Positions 26,479-35,843 are shown, counted from the first letter of the stretch. The stretch: 64,000 nt of DNA from CBDCVN01 sp965223585 (GCA_965223585.1 CBDCWW010000014.1:434001-498000); one strand, 5' to 3'. Made by a program: numbers and translations. The notes: generated from the letters alone by a model not told the origin.

Positions 26479-27675
26479 ATGAAACCAAAACGTAGAAAAG
26501 TCGCAATTGTTAATGTATTTTTCCCTCCCCAATCTGTAGGTGGAGCTACTCGTATAGTAGCCGACAATATTGCTGTTTTACAAGAAGAGTACTCTGAAGA
26601 TTTTGAGCTAGTAGCATTTACAACAGATGTTCACCACCAGCCCGCTTATCAAATGGATGTTTACACTTACAATGACATGAGAGTGTACAAGGTCTCGACT
26701 GTATTTCAGGAACACATGGACTGGCATTATAAGGACGAACGCATGAGGGAGATATTCTATCAATTTCTTGCCTTTGAGAAACCTGACGTAGTACATTTTC
26801 ACTGTATACAAAGACTTACTGGTAGTGTGGTAGAAGTTACCAAGGAACAAAATATTCCATACTTGATAACAGTACATGATGCTTGGTGGATTTCAGATCA
26901 TCAATTTCTAGTTGATGAAAAAGGGAAAGTGTATCCTGAAGGGCACACAGATGTACGTGATCTAGTTAATTTGCCAAAAAATATCACATTTCATCAATCT
27001 ATTGAACGTCGCAATTATCTTAAAAGCTTATTAAATGCTTCCCAAAATGTTTTAGCAGTGTCAAACTCTTTTACTGAGTTATATAAAAAGAATAGCATTT
27101 CTAATGTTATTACCAATAAAAATGGCATTTCTTCTTACATTAAGTGGCAACCCAAACACACTGTAGCAAGCGAGAGAATTGTATGTGCCCACCTAGGCGG
27201 GATGTCAGTACATAAGGGGTATCCTTTATTTCAGGAGGCTATATTTCAAAGAAAGCCTAGTAATATAGAGATTTTAGTAGTAGATCATAGTCAAGAGGAA
27301 GGTTATAGGAATAAGGATTTTTGGGGAAATGTCCCTGTAACATATATTGGTCGTGTTTCACAAGAAAATATTGTAGATCTTTATACAAATATTGATGTTC
27401 TTTTTGCTCCTTCTATTTGGCCAGAAAGCTATGGGTTGGTTACTCGAGAAGCTGCTGCTTGTGGCTGCTGGGTAGTGGCATCAAACATTGGTGCAATAGG
27501 TGAAGATGTTATTCATGAAGAAACAGGTCTGCTTATTGAGGCTAATTCTATTACTGCTCTTGTTGAAGCTATAGAATGGGTAGACAGTCATAAAGAAAAG
27601 TGTAAAATGTTACCTAGGGAAACACCTATTCGCTATTCAAATGAACAAGTTGCAGAATTAGTGGAGTATTATTAA
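26479..27675 (+). CDS. Glycosyltransferase family 4
   Basis: 398 residues with two Rossmann-like halves. The N-terminus has the GT-B signature of GT4 acceptor domains (VNVFFPPQSVGGATRIV). The C-terminal donor-binding part contains FAPSIWPESYGLVTREAAAC, the E-x7-E motif of retaining GT4 enzymes, and GAIGEDVIHEETGLLI. It would add a sugar from a nucleotide donor to the growing glycan. AAAGGAATTG is about 13 bases from the ATG, rather far. Alone between two intergenic spaces. Confidence 0.85.
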   Translation: MKPKRRKVAIVNVFFPPQSVGGATRIVADNIAVLQEEYSEDFELVAFTTDVHHQPAYQMDVYTYNDMRVYKVSTVFQEHMDWHYKDERMREIFYQFLAFEKPDVVHFHCIQRLTGSVVEVTKEQNIPYLITVHDAWWISDHQFLVDEKGKVYPEGHTDVRDLVNLPKNITFHQSIERRNYLKSLLNASQNVLAVSNSFTELYKKNSISNVITNKNGISSYIKWQPKHTVASERIVCAHLGGMSVHKGYPLFQEAIFQRKPSNIEILVVDHSQEEGYRNKDFWGNVPVTYIGRVSQENIVDLYTNIDVLFAPSIWPESYGLVTREAAACGCWVVASNIGAIGEDVIHEETGLLIEANSITALVEAIEWVDSHKEKCKMLPRETPIRYSNEQVAELVEYY

Positions 27676-27736
27676 ATTGGGTATTTGATTTTAGAGAATG
27701 GCTCAACAAGGTTAACAACTTGTTATCCATTGTCAA

Positions 27737-28060
27737 CTACCCATCGCTAAAGCAATGAGCTTGTCCTTCCAACTCCCGTTAGGGCGGAGGACATTAGGCT
27801 GGTTGAAGCAGCCCTACTAGCATTCGCTAGCTGCACATACCGAAGTATGTACCAAATATTTACGAAGCACTCATTAACTGTTCGCTCTAAAAGAGTGTCC
27901 TTGTGCTTTATCGTCATAGAAAGGATTTTAACATAATCGTGACTAATCTGCAAGTTTTAGATTTCCTGAAGGGAAATCCCTTAAAACCCCTCCCACGGCT
28001 GACTGAAGCCGTGAGCTTCCTTTTGGGCAGGCGCTCATCGTGAAACTGGGAGTAAAATAT
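27737..28060 (+). ncRNA. Structured segment, possible orphan IscB omega-RNA (HEARO) or IS200/IS605 relic
   Basis: At least six hairpins in a row: CATCGCT/AGCAATG (27742-27757), CTCC/GGAG, CTAGC/GCTAG (27817-27830), ACATAC/GTATGT with CGAA loop (27835-27850), GATTTCC/GGAAATC (27960-27978) and CACGGCT/AGCCGTG (27994-28013). The first and last share the form CCCA..GCT..AGC..TGAGCTT, which resembles subterminal hairpins of IS200/IS605 elements. The tail GGGCAGGCGCTCATCG then TGAAACTGGGAG recalls, from memory, the 3' part of HEARO RNAs that guide IscB nucleases. No iscB or tnpB gene is nearby, so this would be a stand-alone relic. Class tentative; the structured nature is visible. Confidence 0.4.
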
Positions 28061-28143
28061 AGGAACCATTAGGCTATTAGATGTTGTGACACTCACAGCC
28101 TCCTACACAAATAACCCACTAAACTGAAGAAATTAGAATGACT

Positions 28144-28171
28144 TTGACAATTTAATTTATTGATTTATAAT
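28144..28171 (+). promoter_or_regulatory. Near-consensus sigma-70 promoter
   Basis: TTGACA (28144-28149) and TATAAT (28166-28171) with 16 bases between. The next gene starts at 28366, giving a leader of nearly 190 bases with no obvious ORF. It may drive the sulfotransferase gene or a small RNA. Confidence 0.6.
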
Positions 28172-28365
28172 GCTCAAGAAGACCTAGCAATACCCTGCAT
28201 ATTATGGTGCAGTCACCACAAACCATGCTTGGAAATTTTAAAGTTAGGAGCAGATATGGATAGACATTGAAAATTAATATATTAAAAAACCCTAGAAAAA
28301 TTATTGGTATATTTACTTATCTGATTAAACAATTACAACTATTTTAGACATGGATATTAGGATTT

Positions 28366-29148
28366 ATGAAAAATATAAAATTTGTTATATGCGGTTTAGA
28401 ACATAGTGGTACCACTTTACTATCAGACATTTTCCGACAAATCCCCGAACTTGACTCTGGCTTCGAAGTTGGCGTGCTACTTGCTGATAGTCCACGTAAA
28501 TTCAAAGAGACTCAACCCTTTTACAATAATATGCAAGGCGGTTGGGGAATAGGTAGGGAGTCATTAGATAATGCATGTGACACAGATGACTTCAATGAAT
28601 TTTATCAAAGGCTTCAGCATGCTTCAGATATTTTAAGTAAGGATACAAAGCACCTTTTTGATAAAACCCCCAGATATTTTGTTAAGATAATCTCATGCTA
28701 TAAAAAAATAAAAGTTCCCTTTATAATTATGTATAAAGACCCACGCTCTTTAGTATATTCTGATTTTAAGAGAGCTGCGCAAGGGACTTGTTTTCAGGAA
28801 TGGTATGCAGAGTACAAGGAAGCCAAAATTAGTTACCTTCGTCAAAGCTATAGTAGGTATCTTGCTCTGAAGCGTACCAGTGATGCTGAGTTAAAGAAAG
28901 ATGTTTTGTGCGTTAGTCTCGAGGAGGTTTGCTTAAACACCAGATCAACCCTTGACAAAATATTTCAGCATGTGGGTTATAATCTTGAATTGAGTTATTT
29001 GTTGCTGAAAGACCTAAGATATCCTCATACTAGAACTCCAGAAATTTCTTCAAGAATTCCTTTTGAGTATTTTGAAGGGCTAACTAGGCAACAAAGGACT
29101 GAAATTGAAAAGGATTTTGCTGAATTTGAGGATTGGTTTTATAATTGA
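28366..29148 (+). CDS. Sulfotransferase-family protein
   Basis: 260 residues; AGGA 4 bases before the ATG. The P-loop-like phosphosulfate site is FVICGLEHSGTTLLSDIF (residues 5-22) and the 3'-phosphate segment is IIMYKDPRSLVYSDFKRA (about 122-140). The central region KHLFDKTPRYF is typical of bacterial sulfotransferases that act on carbohydrates. Transcribed alone from the promoter at 28144. Together with the enzymes at 25593 and 43269 it indicates a sulfated product. Confidence 0.82.
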   Translation: MKNIKFVICGLEHSGTTLLSDIFRQIPELDSGFEVGVLLADSPRKFKETQPFYNNMQGGWGIGRESLDNACDTDDFNEFYQRLQHASDILSKDTKHLFDKTPRYFVKIISCYKKIKVPFIIMYKDPRSLVYSDFKRAAQGTCFQEWYAEYKEAKISYLRQSYSRYLALKRTSDAELKKDVLCVSLEEVCLNTRSTLDKIFQHVGYNLELSYLLLKDLRYPHTRTPEISSRIPFEYFEGLTRQQRTEIEKDFAEFEDWFYN

Positions 29149-29325
29149 GAGAGGTATGTTTGTAACGGTATAAAAATGAACATTTCTATAGAATTGCTAG
29201 GGTATCTGAAAGGGAGATGGGGAGGTAAGGAGCAGGGTGAAGTTTTTTGAAAAAATATGTTCATTTCTTACCCATTTTTGGTGCATGATACAAGATTACT
29301 ATACTAGCTGGAGGTTGAGTAAACT

Positions 29326-29595
29326 ATGGCTATGCAAACTTACAAAGCAATAATTAAGGGTGGTGTTTTAGAATGGCAAGAAGATCCTCCTTATAATTTG
29401 CCTATAGAGCAAATGGTTTATGTTACTATTTTGGATGATCAGCCTTCTAAGGTTTCTGAACAAACAGTACTAAACCGCCGTCAAATTCTTAAAGATACGT
29501 TCCAAAAGCTTAGTCAAAGAAATCCTTTTGCTGATATAGATGATGTTATATCTTGGCAACAAGAGCAACGCAAAGATAGAGTCTTGCCACACTGA
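29326..29595 (+). CDS. Antitoxin partner of a PIN-domain toxin
   Basis: 89 residues, GGAGGTTG about 8 bases before the ATG. The N-terminal half is beta-rich (YKAIIKGGVLEWQEDPP) and the C-terminal half is charged and helical (RRQILKDTFQKLSQRNPFAD), the pattern of small antitoxins that bind DNA with one half and a toxin with the other. It is 5 bases upstream of a PIN-domain gene, which is the main reason for the call. No exact antitoxin family is claimed. Confidence 0.6.
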   Translation: MAMQTYKAIIKGGVLEWQEDPPYNLPIEQMVYVTILDDQPSKVSEQTVLNRRQILKDTFQKLSQRNPFADIDDVISWQQEQRKDRVLPH

Positions 29596-29600
29596 TAGAA

Positions 29601-29963
29601 ATGATTCTTGACAGTAATATAATTATATATGCTGCAAAACCTGATTACCCTGAAATACAAAACTTTATTGTTGAGCATCTTCCGGCAGTTTCAGTAATTA
29701 GCTATGTTGAAGTCTTTGGCTACCCTAAGCTCTTAGAGGAAGATAAACAAATGCTAACTCAAATTTTTAGCCAACTTACACTCCTACCAGTATCGCAGGA
29801 TGTCATAGAAGAGGCTACCAAACTACGTCAGCAAAAAAGTATGTCCTTGGGTGATGCTCTTATTGCTGCTACAGCCTTAGTACATAATCTTACCTTGGTG
29901 ACACACAACGAGAAAGACTTTAAGTGGATAAGCAATTTAAGGCTTCTTAACCCTTTAGATTAA
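29601..29963 (+). CDS. PIN-domain ribonuclease toxin, VapC type
   Basis: 120 residues. The four acidic active-site positions of PIN nucleases are visible: Asp in MILDSNIIIY, Glu in ISYVEVFGY, Asp in SLGDALIAATAL and the final acidic position in THNEKDF. VapC proteins cut tRNA or rRNA and are held in check by the antitoxin encoded just upstream. The pair lies inside the glycan island, where such modules often stabilise acquired DNA. Confidence 0.85.
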   Translation: MILDSNIIIYAAKPDYPEIQNFIVEHLPAVSVISYVEVFGYPKLLEEDKQMLTQIFSQLTLLPVSQDVIEEATKLRQQKSMSLGDALIAATALVHNLTLVTHNEKDFKWISNLRLLNPLD

Positions 29964-29964
29964 A

Positions 29965-30174
29965 ATGGTTGAAACTTATTTAGAAAAAGATGACTGGTTA
30001 CTCAATACACCCTTTTTGCAAAAGATTAAAGGACAAGCACATAAGGAAGGGCATGAGGAAGGACATGAGGAAGAGCGTGAGGAGGTTGCCAAAAATATGA
30101 AGCGGGAGGGAATGCCTGTGGAAGTTATAGCAAAACTGACTGGATTGAGTATAGAAGAAATTAGGGAATTATAG
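29965..30174 (+). CDS. Fragment resembling the C-terminus of an Rpn-type nuclease
   Basis: 69 residues, starting 1 base after the vapC stop. The sequence GHEEGHEEEREEVAKNMKRE followed by GMPVEVIAKLTGLSIEEI is the characteristic tail of Rpn/PDDEXK 'transposase-like' proteins, whose catalytic N-terminus is missing here. It is probably a relic, though translation coupled to vapC is possible. The complete Rpn gene in this window (59022-59951) belongs to a different branch. Confidence 0.5.
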   Translation: MVETYLEKDDWLLNTPFLQKIKGQAHKEGHEEGHEEEREEVAKNMKREGMPVEVIAKLTGLSIEEIREL

Positions 30175-30200
30175 TTGTCCATATAGGTTAATTTTGAAGA

Positions 30201-30231
30201 GATACTAAGTTTCTTGGAGAAACTTAGTATC
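30201..30231. repeat. Perfect 14-bp inverted repeat
   Basis: GATACTAAGTTTCT, TGG, AGAAACTTAGTATC. A strong hairpin 27 bases after the preceding stop, without a T-run on either strand. Could be a transcription or RNA-stability barrier. Confidence 0.5.
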
Positions 30232-30350
30232 TGTACACCCTTTAGAATATATGAAAATGCCCAACGCTAACCCATTTTTAGTACTTCCAAAAGTGTTTGT
30301 TTTTAAGTTATTATTTAATAGCATGTACAAAGTAAGGTGATAATAAAGTA

Positions 30351-32351
30351 ATGTTGTTGGAAAAGGATGAATTAAAGAAAGAAAAACTACATTTAGCTCT
30401 AGAAAAGGCCATAGCTTTTAAAAATGAAGGAAATATTGAGGAAGCTTTGGAAATACTAGAAGTTGCCGAAGAAGAGTTTGGAGAATATACTTGGATAGAA
30501 GATAATAGGGCACGTTGTTACTGGAATTTAAATCAATTTAAGCTAGCTTTAGCAACATGGGAAAAGGCTGTAGGATTAGCCTCTAAAAGCGATCCTTCTG
30601 AAACTCAGCTAATTGAAGATGCTATCAAGAAAATAAGAGAAAGAAAAGCTAATGAGATTATTAGTGCTATAGAGGATTTTGTGCAAAATGGTACAGGTGC
30701 TGCAGGATTTGACTTACAAAAACACCTTACCAATTTATGTCAAGTTGCATTTAGTGTTGAATACTATAAAGATCAGTTAATCAATTTAGCCAATTTTTAT
30801 TTAGATAACAACCAACAAAAATCGGCGTTAACTATGTGGGAATGTTTAGCAGAAAATAATCCAGAAGCATGGGATATGCCATTTCTCCAAGCAGCAATAA
30901 TAAGTCGTGATCTAGGGTTATATGAACATTCTTTAGAGATCCTTGATAAAGCCCTAGATAAGATCCCAAATAATCCTTGGATATACGATAACCAAGCTCG
31001 TGGTTATGTTGAGCTTCATCAATATAAAAAGGCGGTTGATAGTTGGGGGAAAGCTATAGAGAACTCAGAAGACATGGTACTAAAAGAGAAGTTTATTTCT
31101 ATCAGAAGCAAATATGAACAACTCTTGCCTTTTAGAAAACCTGAAGAATATTTGCACCATCAACAGCAAGATCGTGCAGTAACATCTAAAGAAAAGCTAC
31201 ATTTAGCCCTAAAGGAATCTATAGCTTTTAGGCAAGAAGGAAATGTTGAAAAAGCCTTGGAAGTGCTAGAAGCTGTAGAAAAAGATTTTGGAGAATATGT
31301 TTGGATAGAAGATAATAGAGCACGTTGTTATTGGCAATTAGATCAATTTGAAAGTGCCTTAGCAACATGGGAAAAAGCCATCAAATTAGCTTCAGAGGAC
31401 AATTATTCTGAAGCTCAACAAATTGAAGATTCTGTTCATGAAATAAGAGAAAGAAAAAGCAACGAAATTATTAGTGAGCTAGGAAATCTTGTACAAGATT
31501 ATATAGATGGCGCGGACACTAAGCTACAGGAACACCTTAATCATCTAAATCAAGTTGCACTTAATGCTTGGAATCATAAAGATCAAATAGTTAGTTTAGC
31601 TGATTGGTATTTGGAGAATGAGAAGAAAAATCTAGCACTAATTACTTGGAAATGGCTTTTAGGAAATAGTGCGGAAGTGTGGGATGTGGCATTTCTTCAG
31701 GCAGCCAAAATAAGCCGAGAATTGGGACTATATGAGGAATCTATGAAAGTTATAGACAAAGCCTTAGATAAAATCCCAAATAATCCTTGGTTATATGATA
31801 GTCAAGCTCATTGTTTTTTGGCCACTTATCAATATGAAGAAGCTATTAATAGTTGGAAAAAAGCTATAGAATCTTCTGAAAGTAAGGAGCAAGCAGAAAA
31901 GTTTGCTTCTATAAAAAAAGAGAGATTTGACTCTGTTAAAAATGAGTTGCAAAAGCTTAGTAGTGAAAAAGAAAGGTTACTTGAAGAGAATAATATATTA
32001 AAGGCAGATATTCAGGCACATAAACAAAATATAGAAGATCGTTTTAGAGAACTTGCTACATTGACGAAAATGCTTGAGGATCAAAGACAAGAGCTAGAAG
32101 TTTTGTGGGGTAAGAACAATAAGGGGGAAATGTCTGCAAGTGAAATTGCCAAACAAAAAATGAATCAGCAACTTACTACAAGCCACGTGCAAGGTAACAA
32201 AACTGTAGAAAAGCTGCCAGCAGTAGAGGAGGAACTACAAGAAATGAAGCAAGAGAATGAATTATTACTTTTACAATTGCACCAAGTACAAGAAGAATTA
32301 GAACTCCTATATCTAAGTCAGCAGCAAAAAGGTGACGAAGCAATCAAATAA
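30351..32351 (+). CDS. TPR-repeat protein with internal duplication and coiled-coil tail
   Basis: 666 residues. Two tandem halves of about 275 residues are clearly duplicates: LHLALEKAIAFKNEGNIEEA and LHLALKESIAFRQEGNVEKA, each followed by WIEDNRARCYW and ALATWEKA, then KIPNNPWIYDNQARGYVEL versus KIPNNPWLYDSQAHCFLAT. The motifs are TPR-like helical hairpins used for protein binding. From about residue 520 the sequence turns into a heptad coiled coil (ENNILKADIQAHKQNIEDRF and later). No signal peptide, so cytoplasmic. Such proteins in glycan islands may scaffold glycosyltransferases; this is inference. Confidence 0.75.
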   Translation: MLLEKDELKKEKLHLALEKAIAFKNEGNIEEALEILEVAEEEFGEYTWIEDNRARCYWNLNQFKLALATWEKAVGLASKSDPSETQLIEDAIKKIRERKANEIISAIEDFVQNGTGAAGFDLQKHLTNLCQVAFSVEYYKDQLINLANFYLDNNQQKSALTMWECLAENNPEAWDMPFLQAAIISRDLGLYEHSLEILDKALDKIPNNPWIYDNQARGYVELHQYKKAVDSWGKAIENSEDMVLKEKFISIRSKYEQLLPFRKPEEYLHHQQQDRAVTSKEKLHLALKESIAFRQEGNVEKALEVLEAVEKDFGEYVWIEDNRARCYWQLDQFESALATWEKAIKLASEDNYSEAQQIEDSVHEIRERKSNEIISELGNLVQDYIDGADTKLQEHLNHLNQVALNAWNHKDQIVSLADWYLENEKKNLALITWKWLLGNSAEVWDVAFLQAAKISRELGLYEESMKVIDKALDKIPNNPWLYDSQAHCFLATYQYEEAINSWKKAIESSESKEQAEKFASIKKERFDSVKNELQKLSSEKERLLEENNILKADIQAHKQNIEDRFRELATLTKMLEDQRQELEVLWGKNNKGEMSASEIAKQKMNQQLTTSHVQGNKTVEKLPAVEEELQEMKQENELLLLQLHQVQEELELLYLSQQQKGDEAIK

Positions 32352-32400
32352 AAATATGGCTGAAAAGTAGAGCCTGATTTTAATTTTAGTTAATTTACTT

Positions 32401-33045
32401 ATGAATAGATGTAAATATATTGATATATCATTACCTGTAAGTTCTAATCTGCCAATTTGGCCCAACAGCCCTAGCATAGAATTGCAACGTCATTTTGACC
32501 TAGACAAGGGAGACAAAGTAAATGATACCCTCATGTCTTTTAGTGTACATACAGGAACACATATTGATGCACCTTTGCACCATATCAAAGATGGCAAGAG
32601 TGTGGATTTAATATCACCAGATATTTTGATAGGTTCAGCTTATGTAGTTGATGTATCCAGTGTTGAAATCATTACACAAGATGTACTAGAAAAAGTATCT
32701 TTGCCTTCTGATACAAAGCGCTTATTGCTGCGCACCCGCAATTCAGAGTTTTGGCGTAAAGGAATTCAAAATTTTCAAAAAGATTTTGTTGCCCTAACTC
32801 CTGATGCAGCTCATTGGATTGTTAATAGAGGAATCCTTTTGGTGGGTATAGATTATTTGTCTGTTCAAGGTTTCTATGATGGACCAGAAACCCACTTGAT
32901 ACTCTTAGAGTCAGAGGTAGTGATTCTTGAAGGAATCAACTTAATCGAAGTTATTCAAGGTTTCTATAAGTTATATTGTTTGCCAATTAAACTTCAGGAG
33001 ATAGAAGCAGCACCTGCAAGAGCTATATTGGAGAGGTTTTTTTGA
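32401..33045 (+). CDS. Cyclase-family (kynurenine formamidase-like) metal hydrolase
   Basis: 214 residues. The signature HTGTHIDAPLHH (about residues 51-62) is the metal-binding H-x-G-T-H-x-D-x-P-x-H motif of the cyclase family (PF04199), and the C-terminal VGIDYLSVQG and HLILLESEVVILEGI segments also match. Family members include KynB and enzymes for polyketide or cyclic substrates. No other tryptophan-catabolic gene is present, so in this glycan setting a role on an unusual sugar or acyl group is as likely as kynurenine degradation. Confidence 0.82.
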   Translation: MNRCKYIDISLPVSSNLPIWPNSPSIELQRHFDLDKGDKVNDTLMSFSVHTGTHIDAPLHHIKDGKSVDLISPDILIGSAYVVDVSSVEIITQDVLEKVSLPSDTKRLLLRTRNSEFWRKGIQNFQKDFVALTPDAAHWIVNRGILLVGIDYLSVQGFYDGPETHLILLESEVVILEGINLIEVIQGFYKLYCLPIKLQEIEAAPARAILERFF

Positions 33046-33130
33046 ACACTAAGGATTCTTTTTCCCCACTCATCTTGCTTAGGAATAGGTAGCTGCTTAT
33101 AACATGATGAGGCTTGAGTAGGTTTTTTAG

Positions 33131-35065
33131 GTGATATTTAATCAAATTCAAGAGTATTGGCTGCAAGGGAAGTGGGGTTTGGTTTTAGAATCAAAGGATT
33201 TTCATAAACGCTTAGGAATAAGAAATAGAAAGAAACATAAAGCTTTACTTGCCTGTGCTAAAGTACATCTCTATGGTAATTCAACAGCTTATGAAGTTCT
33301 TGAGGCCATTCTTAATGAATCTGGTGGAAGTTCAGAAGAAAACTATTTTTCAAATCTTGTTTTAGCTACTAAATTTCAAGAGAAGGCCATAAAGAATCTT
33401 TTGGATGGAAAAACATGCTCTGCCATTAACCAAACCCGTAAAGCGGTCCAGCTAATAGCTAATACTAAAATCCAAAGATACATTAAGGCAAGGCTGAATG
33501 GTGAAGTCAAAAGGTTAAATCTTGGTTACAGTGTTTACTCAACAAGTGACTTTAAAATCAAAAAATTTATTTTTAGAAAACTACATGATAACCTTTACAG
33601 TTTGGGAAAAATAAAAGAAAACAGATGGAAACCTAGCTCAATTATACTTAAAATAGCATTCTTTTTAAATGAAGTGCCTCATGTTAATAAGAAAGGTATT
33701 TATATCCTTAAGCAGCTAACTACTGAAGGTGAATTCACTGTACAGCAAAAGCTTGACAAACAAATGTTGCATAAAGAACCCCTCTTAATTAGTAATGTGC
33801 AAAACTTACTAAAGCTATTTGATCATGCCCTAATGGAAAACAAGTATGAAGAAGCAAAAAGTTATTTAGAACTTTGCTTTGAGTCAAATTTTTGTTTTAG
33901 ATTAATCAAGGAATTCCTATCTATGCGAATTCTTGAGAGTATTGCCTTGCATGAACTTGCTGTTGAAAACTATATTGCCTTTTCTTCAGCAATAAATCAG
34001 ATTATGTCTCTACATGTACTTGCCTTGTTATCTAATGGAAATAGTGGTTGGTACTTGGACTTTGCTAATCACACATTTTATTATACATTTTTTGATCAAA
34101 AAGATAATTTAACAGATTGGGTCACCCTTTTCAATACCAATTCTAAGTTAAATGAATGTTCCAAACATGTTTTGCTACTGTTAGTTGGTAATTACTACAA
34201 ATCAAAAGGTAATAAACTAAAAGCAACACATTGCTATTCACTATCTATATACCACAGTAGACAAAGCACAAATAGAATCCGACAATCTATTAATGCGCTT
34301 ATGAGTATTAATCAATACACACAAGCACTGGAGCTTTCATTAAACAAGTTTGTTCATTCTATGTCTGGCACTGAGAATGACAAGCATCAATTAAGAGGTG
34401 ATTTGAATGTTGTTACTAGAAAATATAAGCCCTTAATCGAGCATGGACACCGCTTGTTGATAAGTATGATCAAAAACAATTGGAGCTTCATTAAGTGTAA
34501 AACTCAAAAACCTTTGGTTTTAATTGAAGTTGGCTCTACTCGAGAACTTACGGCTAACCAAGGATCCACAGAAAAGCTTGCCTATTTTTGCAATGATTAC
34601 AACATACATTTCATTACTGTTGATATGGATCCTAACAATATTGCTAATGTAGAACCAGTGATAAAAAAAATAAACAGTAACTTTGAAGCGATCACGGCTA
34701 AGGGCGAAGAATTTTTAGCTTCTTATGATGGTGAATTTGATTTTGCTTTTCTTGATGCTTATGATTTTAATCATGGGAAGCATAGCGAGGATCGCCAAAA
34801 GCCCTATATAAAGGTTTTAGGAGAAAGGATTAATGATAAGGCTTGTCATGAAATGCATCTTTTGTGTGCAAAGGCACTAGCATTCAAGTTGCGCTCTTGG
34901 GGAATCATAGTTTTTGATGATGTGTGGTATAAGGACGGACATTGGAATGGCAAAGGAACTACAGGTGTTCCTTACCTCACCAATCAAGGGTTTGAAATCG
35001 TGCAATCTACAAATAATGCTGTTGCACTAGTGCGATCAAGGTCAGGTGTTGTTGAAAGTGCTTGA
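33131..35065 (+). CDS. Large protein with helical-repeat N-terminus and methyltransferase-like C-terminus
   Basis: 644 residues from a GTG at 33131; there is no good ATG nearby and the ribosome-binding site is weak. Residues 1-450 are helical with repeat-like segments (AKSYLELCFESNFCF, LLLVGNYYKSKGNKLKATHC), reminiscent of degenerate TPRs. From about 459 a Rossmann-like domain begins with LIEVGSTRELTANQGSTEKL, then FITVDMDPNN, DFAFLDAYDF and GIIVFDDVWY, compatible with a class I SAM methyltransferase, although the usual G-x-G motif is reduced to EVGSTREL. Its end overlaps the next gene by 20 bases, so the two are coupled. Function unknown. Confidence 0.6.
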   Translation: MIFNQIQEYWLQGKWGLVLESKDFHKRLGIRNRKKHKALLACAKVHLYGNSTAYEVLEAILNESGGSSEENYFSNLVLATKFQEKAIKNLLDGKTCSAINQTRKAVQLIANTKIQRYIKARLNGEVKRLNLGYSVYSTSDFKIKKFIFRKLHDNLYSLGKIKENRWKPSSIILKIAFFLNEVPHVNKKGIYILKQLTTEGEFTVQQKLDKQMLHKEPLLISNVQNLLKLFDHALMENKYEEAKSYLELCFESNFCFRLIKEFLSMRILESIALHELAVENYIAFSSAINQIMSLHVLALLSNGNSGWYLDFANHTFYYTFFDQKDNLTDWVTLFNTNSKLNECSKHVLLLLVGNYYKSKGNKLKATHCYSLSIYHSRQSTNRIRQSINALMSINQYTQALELSLNKFVHSMSGTENDKHQLRGDLNVVTRKYKPLIEHGHRLLISMIKNNWSFIKCKTQKPLVLIEVGSTRELTANQGSTEKLAYFCNDYNIHFITVDMDPNNIANVEPVIKKINSNFEAITAKGEEFLASYDGEFDFAFLDAYDFNHGKHSEDRQKPYIKVLGERINDKACHEMHLLCAKALAFKLRSWGIIVFDDVWYKDGHWNGKGTTGVPYLTNQGFEIVQSTNNAVALVRSRSGVVESA

Positions 35066-35783
35066 TAAAAACAAACAAAGTGTGCAACAATCAAAACAAG
35101 AAAGTGAGTTTGAATTTTTAAAAAACCGCCACTTAGGTCAACGGATTGTTATAGTAGCAAATGGCCCATCCTTGAATGTAATGAACCTAAGCTTCCTTAA
35201 GCATGAAATAGTTATTGGTCTTAATAAAATTTTCTTAGGTTTTAGAAAATTTAGATTTTACCCCCGATACTATATAGCAGTAAACGAGAAAGTAATTAGG
35301 CAATCAGTAAATGAGATAAAAAATTTAACTAGCGTGAAGTTTCTGAGTAATAGATGCCCTGACCTGTTTAAGAGTGACGCCCTCACATATATTATAAACA
35401 CAACACAACCACCATTTCCCTTTTGTCACGACATTAGCCTAGGTGTCCGAGAAGGGGGAACTGTTACATATGCAGCTTTACAAATTGCCTTCTACTTAGG
35501 TTTTCAGGAAGTGATCATAATTGGTATGGATCACAAATATGATTATTCAGGCGAGGTAAACCAAACATCTATTATAAAGGGTCCTGATCCAAACCATTTC
35601 TCAGAAGAATATTTTGGTTTTGGACAGCAGTGGGATAACCCTGATTTACCAAAGTCCGAAGAGTTCTATAGAATAGCAAAATTTGAATTTGAGCGTGTAG
35701 GCAGGCAAATATTAGATGCGACCTTAGAAGGTGCTTGTAATATTTTTGAAAAAGTAGATTATGCCACATATTTTGATCTTTGA
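35046..35783 (+). CDS. MptE-like (DUF115, Maf-related) protein
   Basis: 245 residues from a GTG at 35046, with AAGG 5 bases upstream. VIVANGPSLNVMNLSFL (near residue 35), REGGTVTYAALQIAFYLGF and VIIIGMDHKYDY match the PF01973 family, first described from archaeal 6-hydroxymethylpterin diphosphokinase MptE and from flagellar motility-associated factors (Maf). In bacteria Maf proteins transfer pseudaminic or legionaminic acid to Ser/Thr. With a CMP-sugar synthetase four genes further on, a Maf-like glycosyltransferase role is more likely than a pterin one. The same domain ends the 1033-residue protein at 39998. Confidence 0.7.
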   Translation: MLLKVLDKNKQSVQQSKQESEFEFLKNRHLGQRIVIVANGPSLNVMNLSFLKHEIVIGLNKIFLGFRKFRFYPRYYIAVNEKVIRQSVNEIKNLTSVKFLSNRCPDLFKSDALTYIINTTQPPFPFCHDISLGVREGGTVTYAALQIAFYLGFQEVIIIGMDHKYDYSGEVNQTSIIKGPDPNHFSEEYFGFGQQWDNPDLPKSEEFYRIAKFEFERVGRQILDATLEGACNIFEKVDYATYFDL

Positions 35784-35843
35784 TTCTAAAATTATTTGTT
35801 ATAGTTTGTTCACTTCTGATTATTGTTTTGGAAGTTATAGTTA

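Noticed and set aside
27747..28096. Two minus-strand open frames over the structured segment
   Set aside because: No ribosome-binding site or family; the hairpin series on the plus strand explains the sequence better.
35046..35783. Pterin biosynthesis enzyme (MptE) as the literal function
   Set aside because: The family includes Maf glycosyltransferases and every neighbour is a glycan gene; no pterin gene is near.
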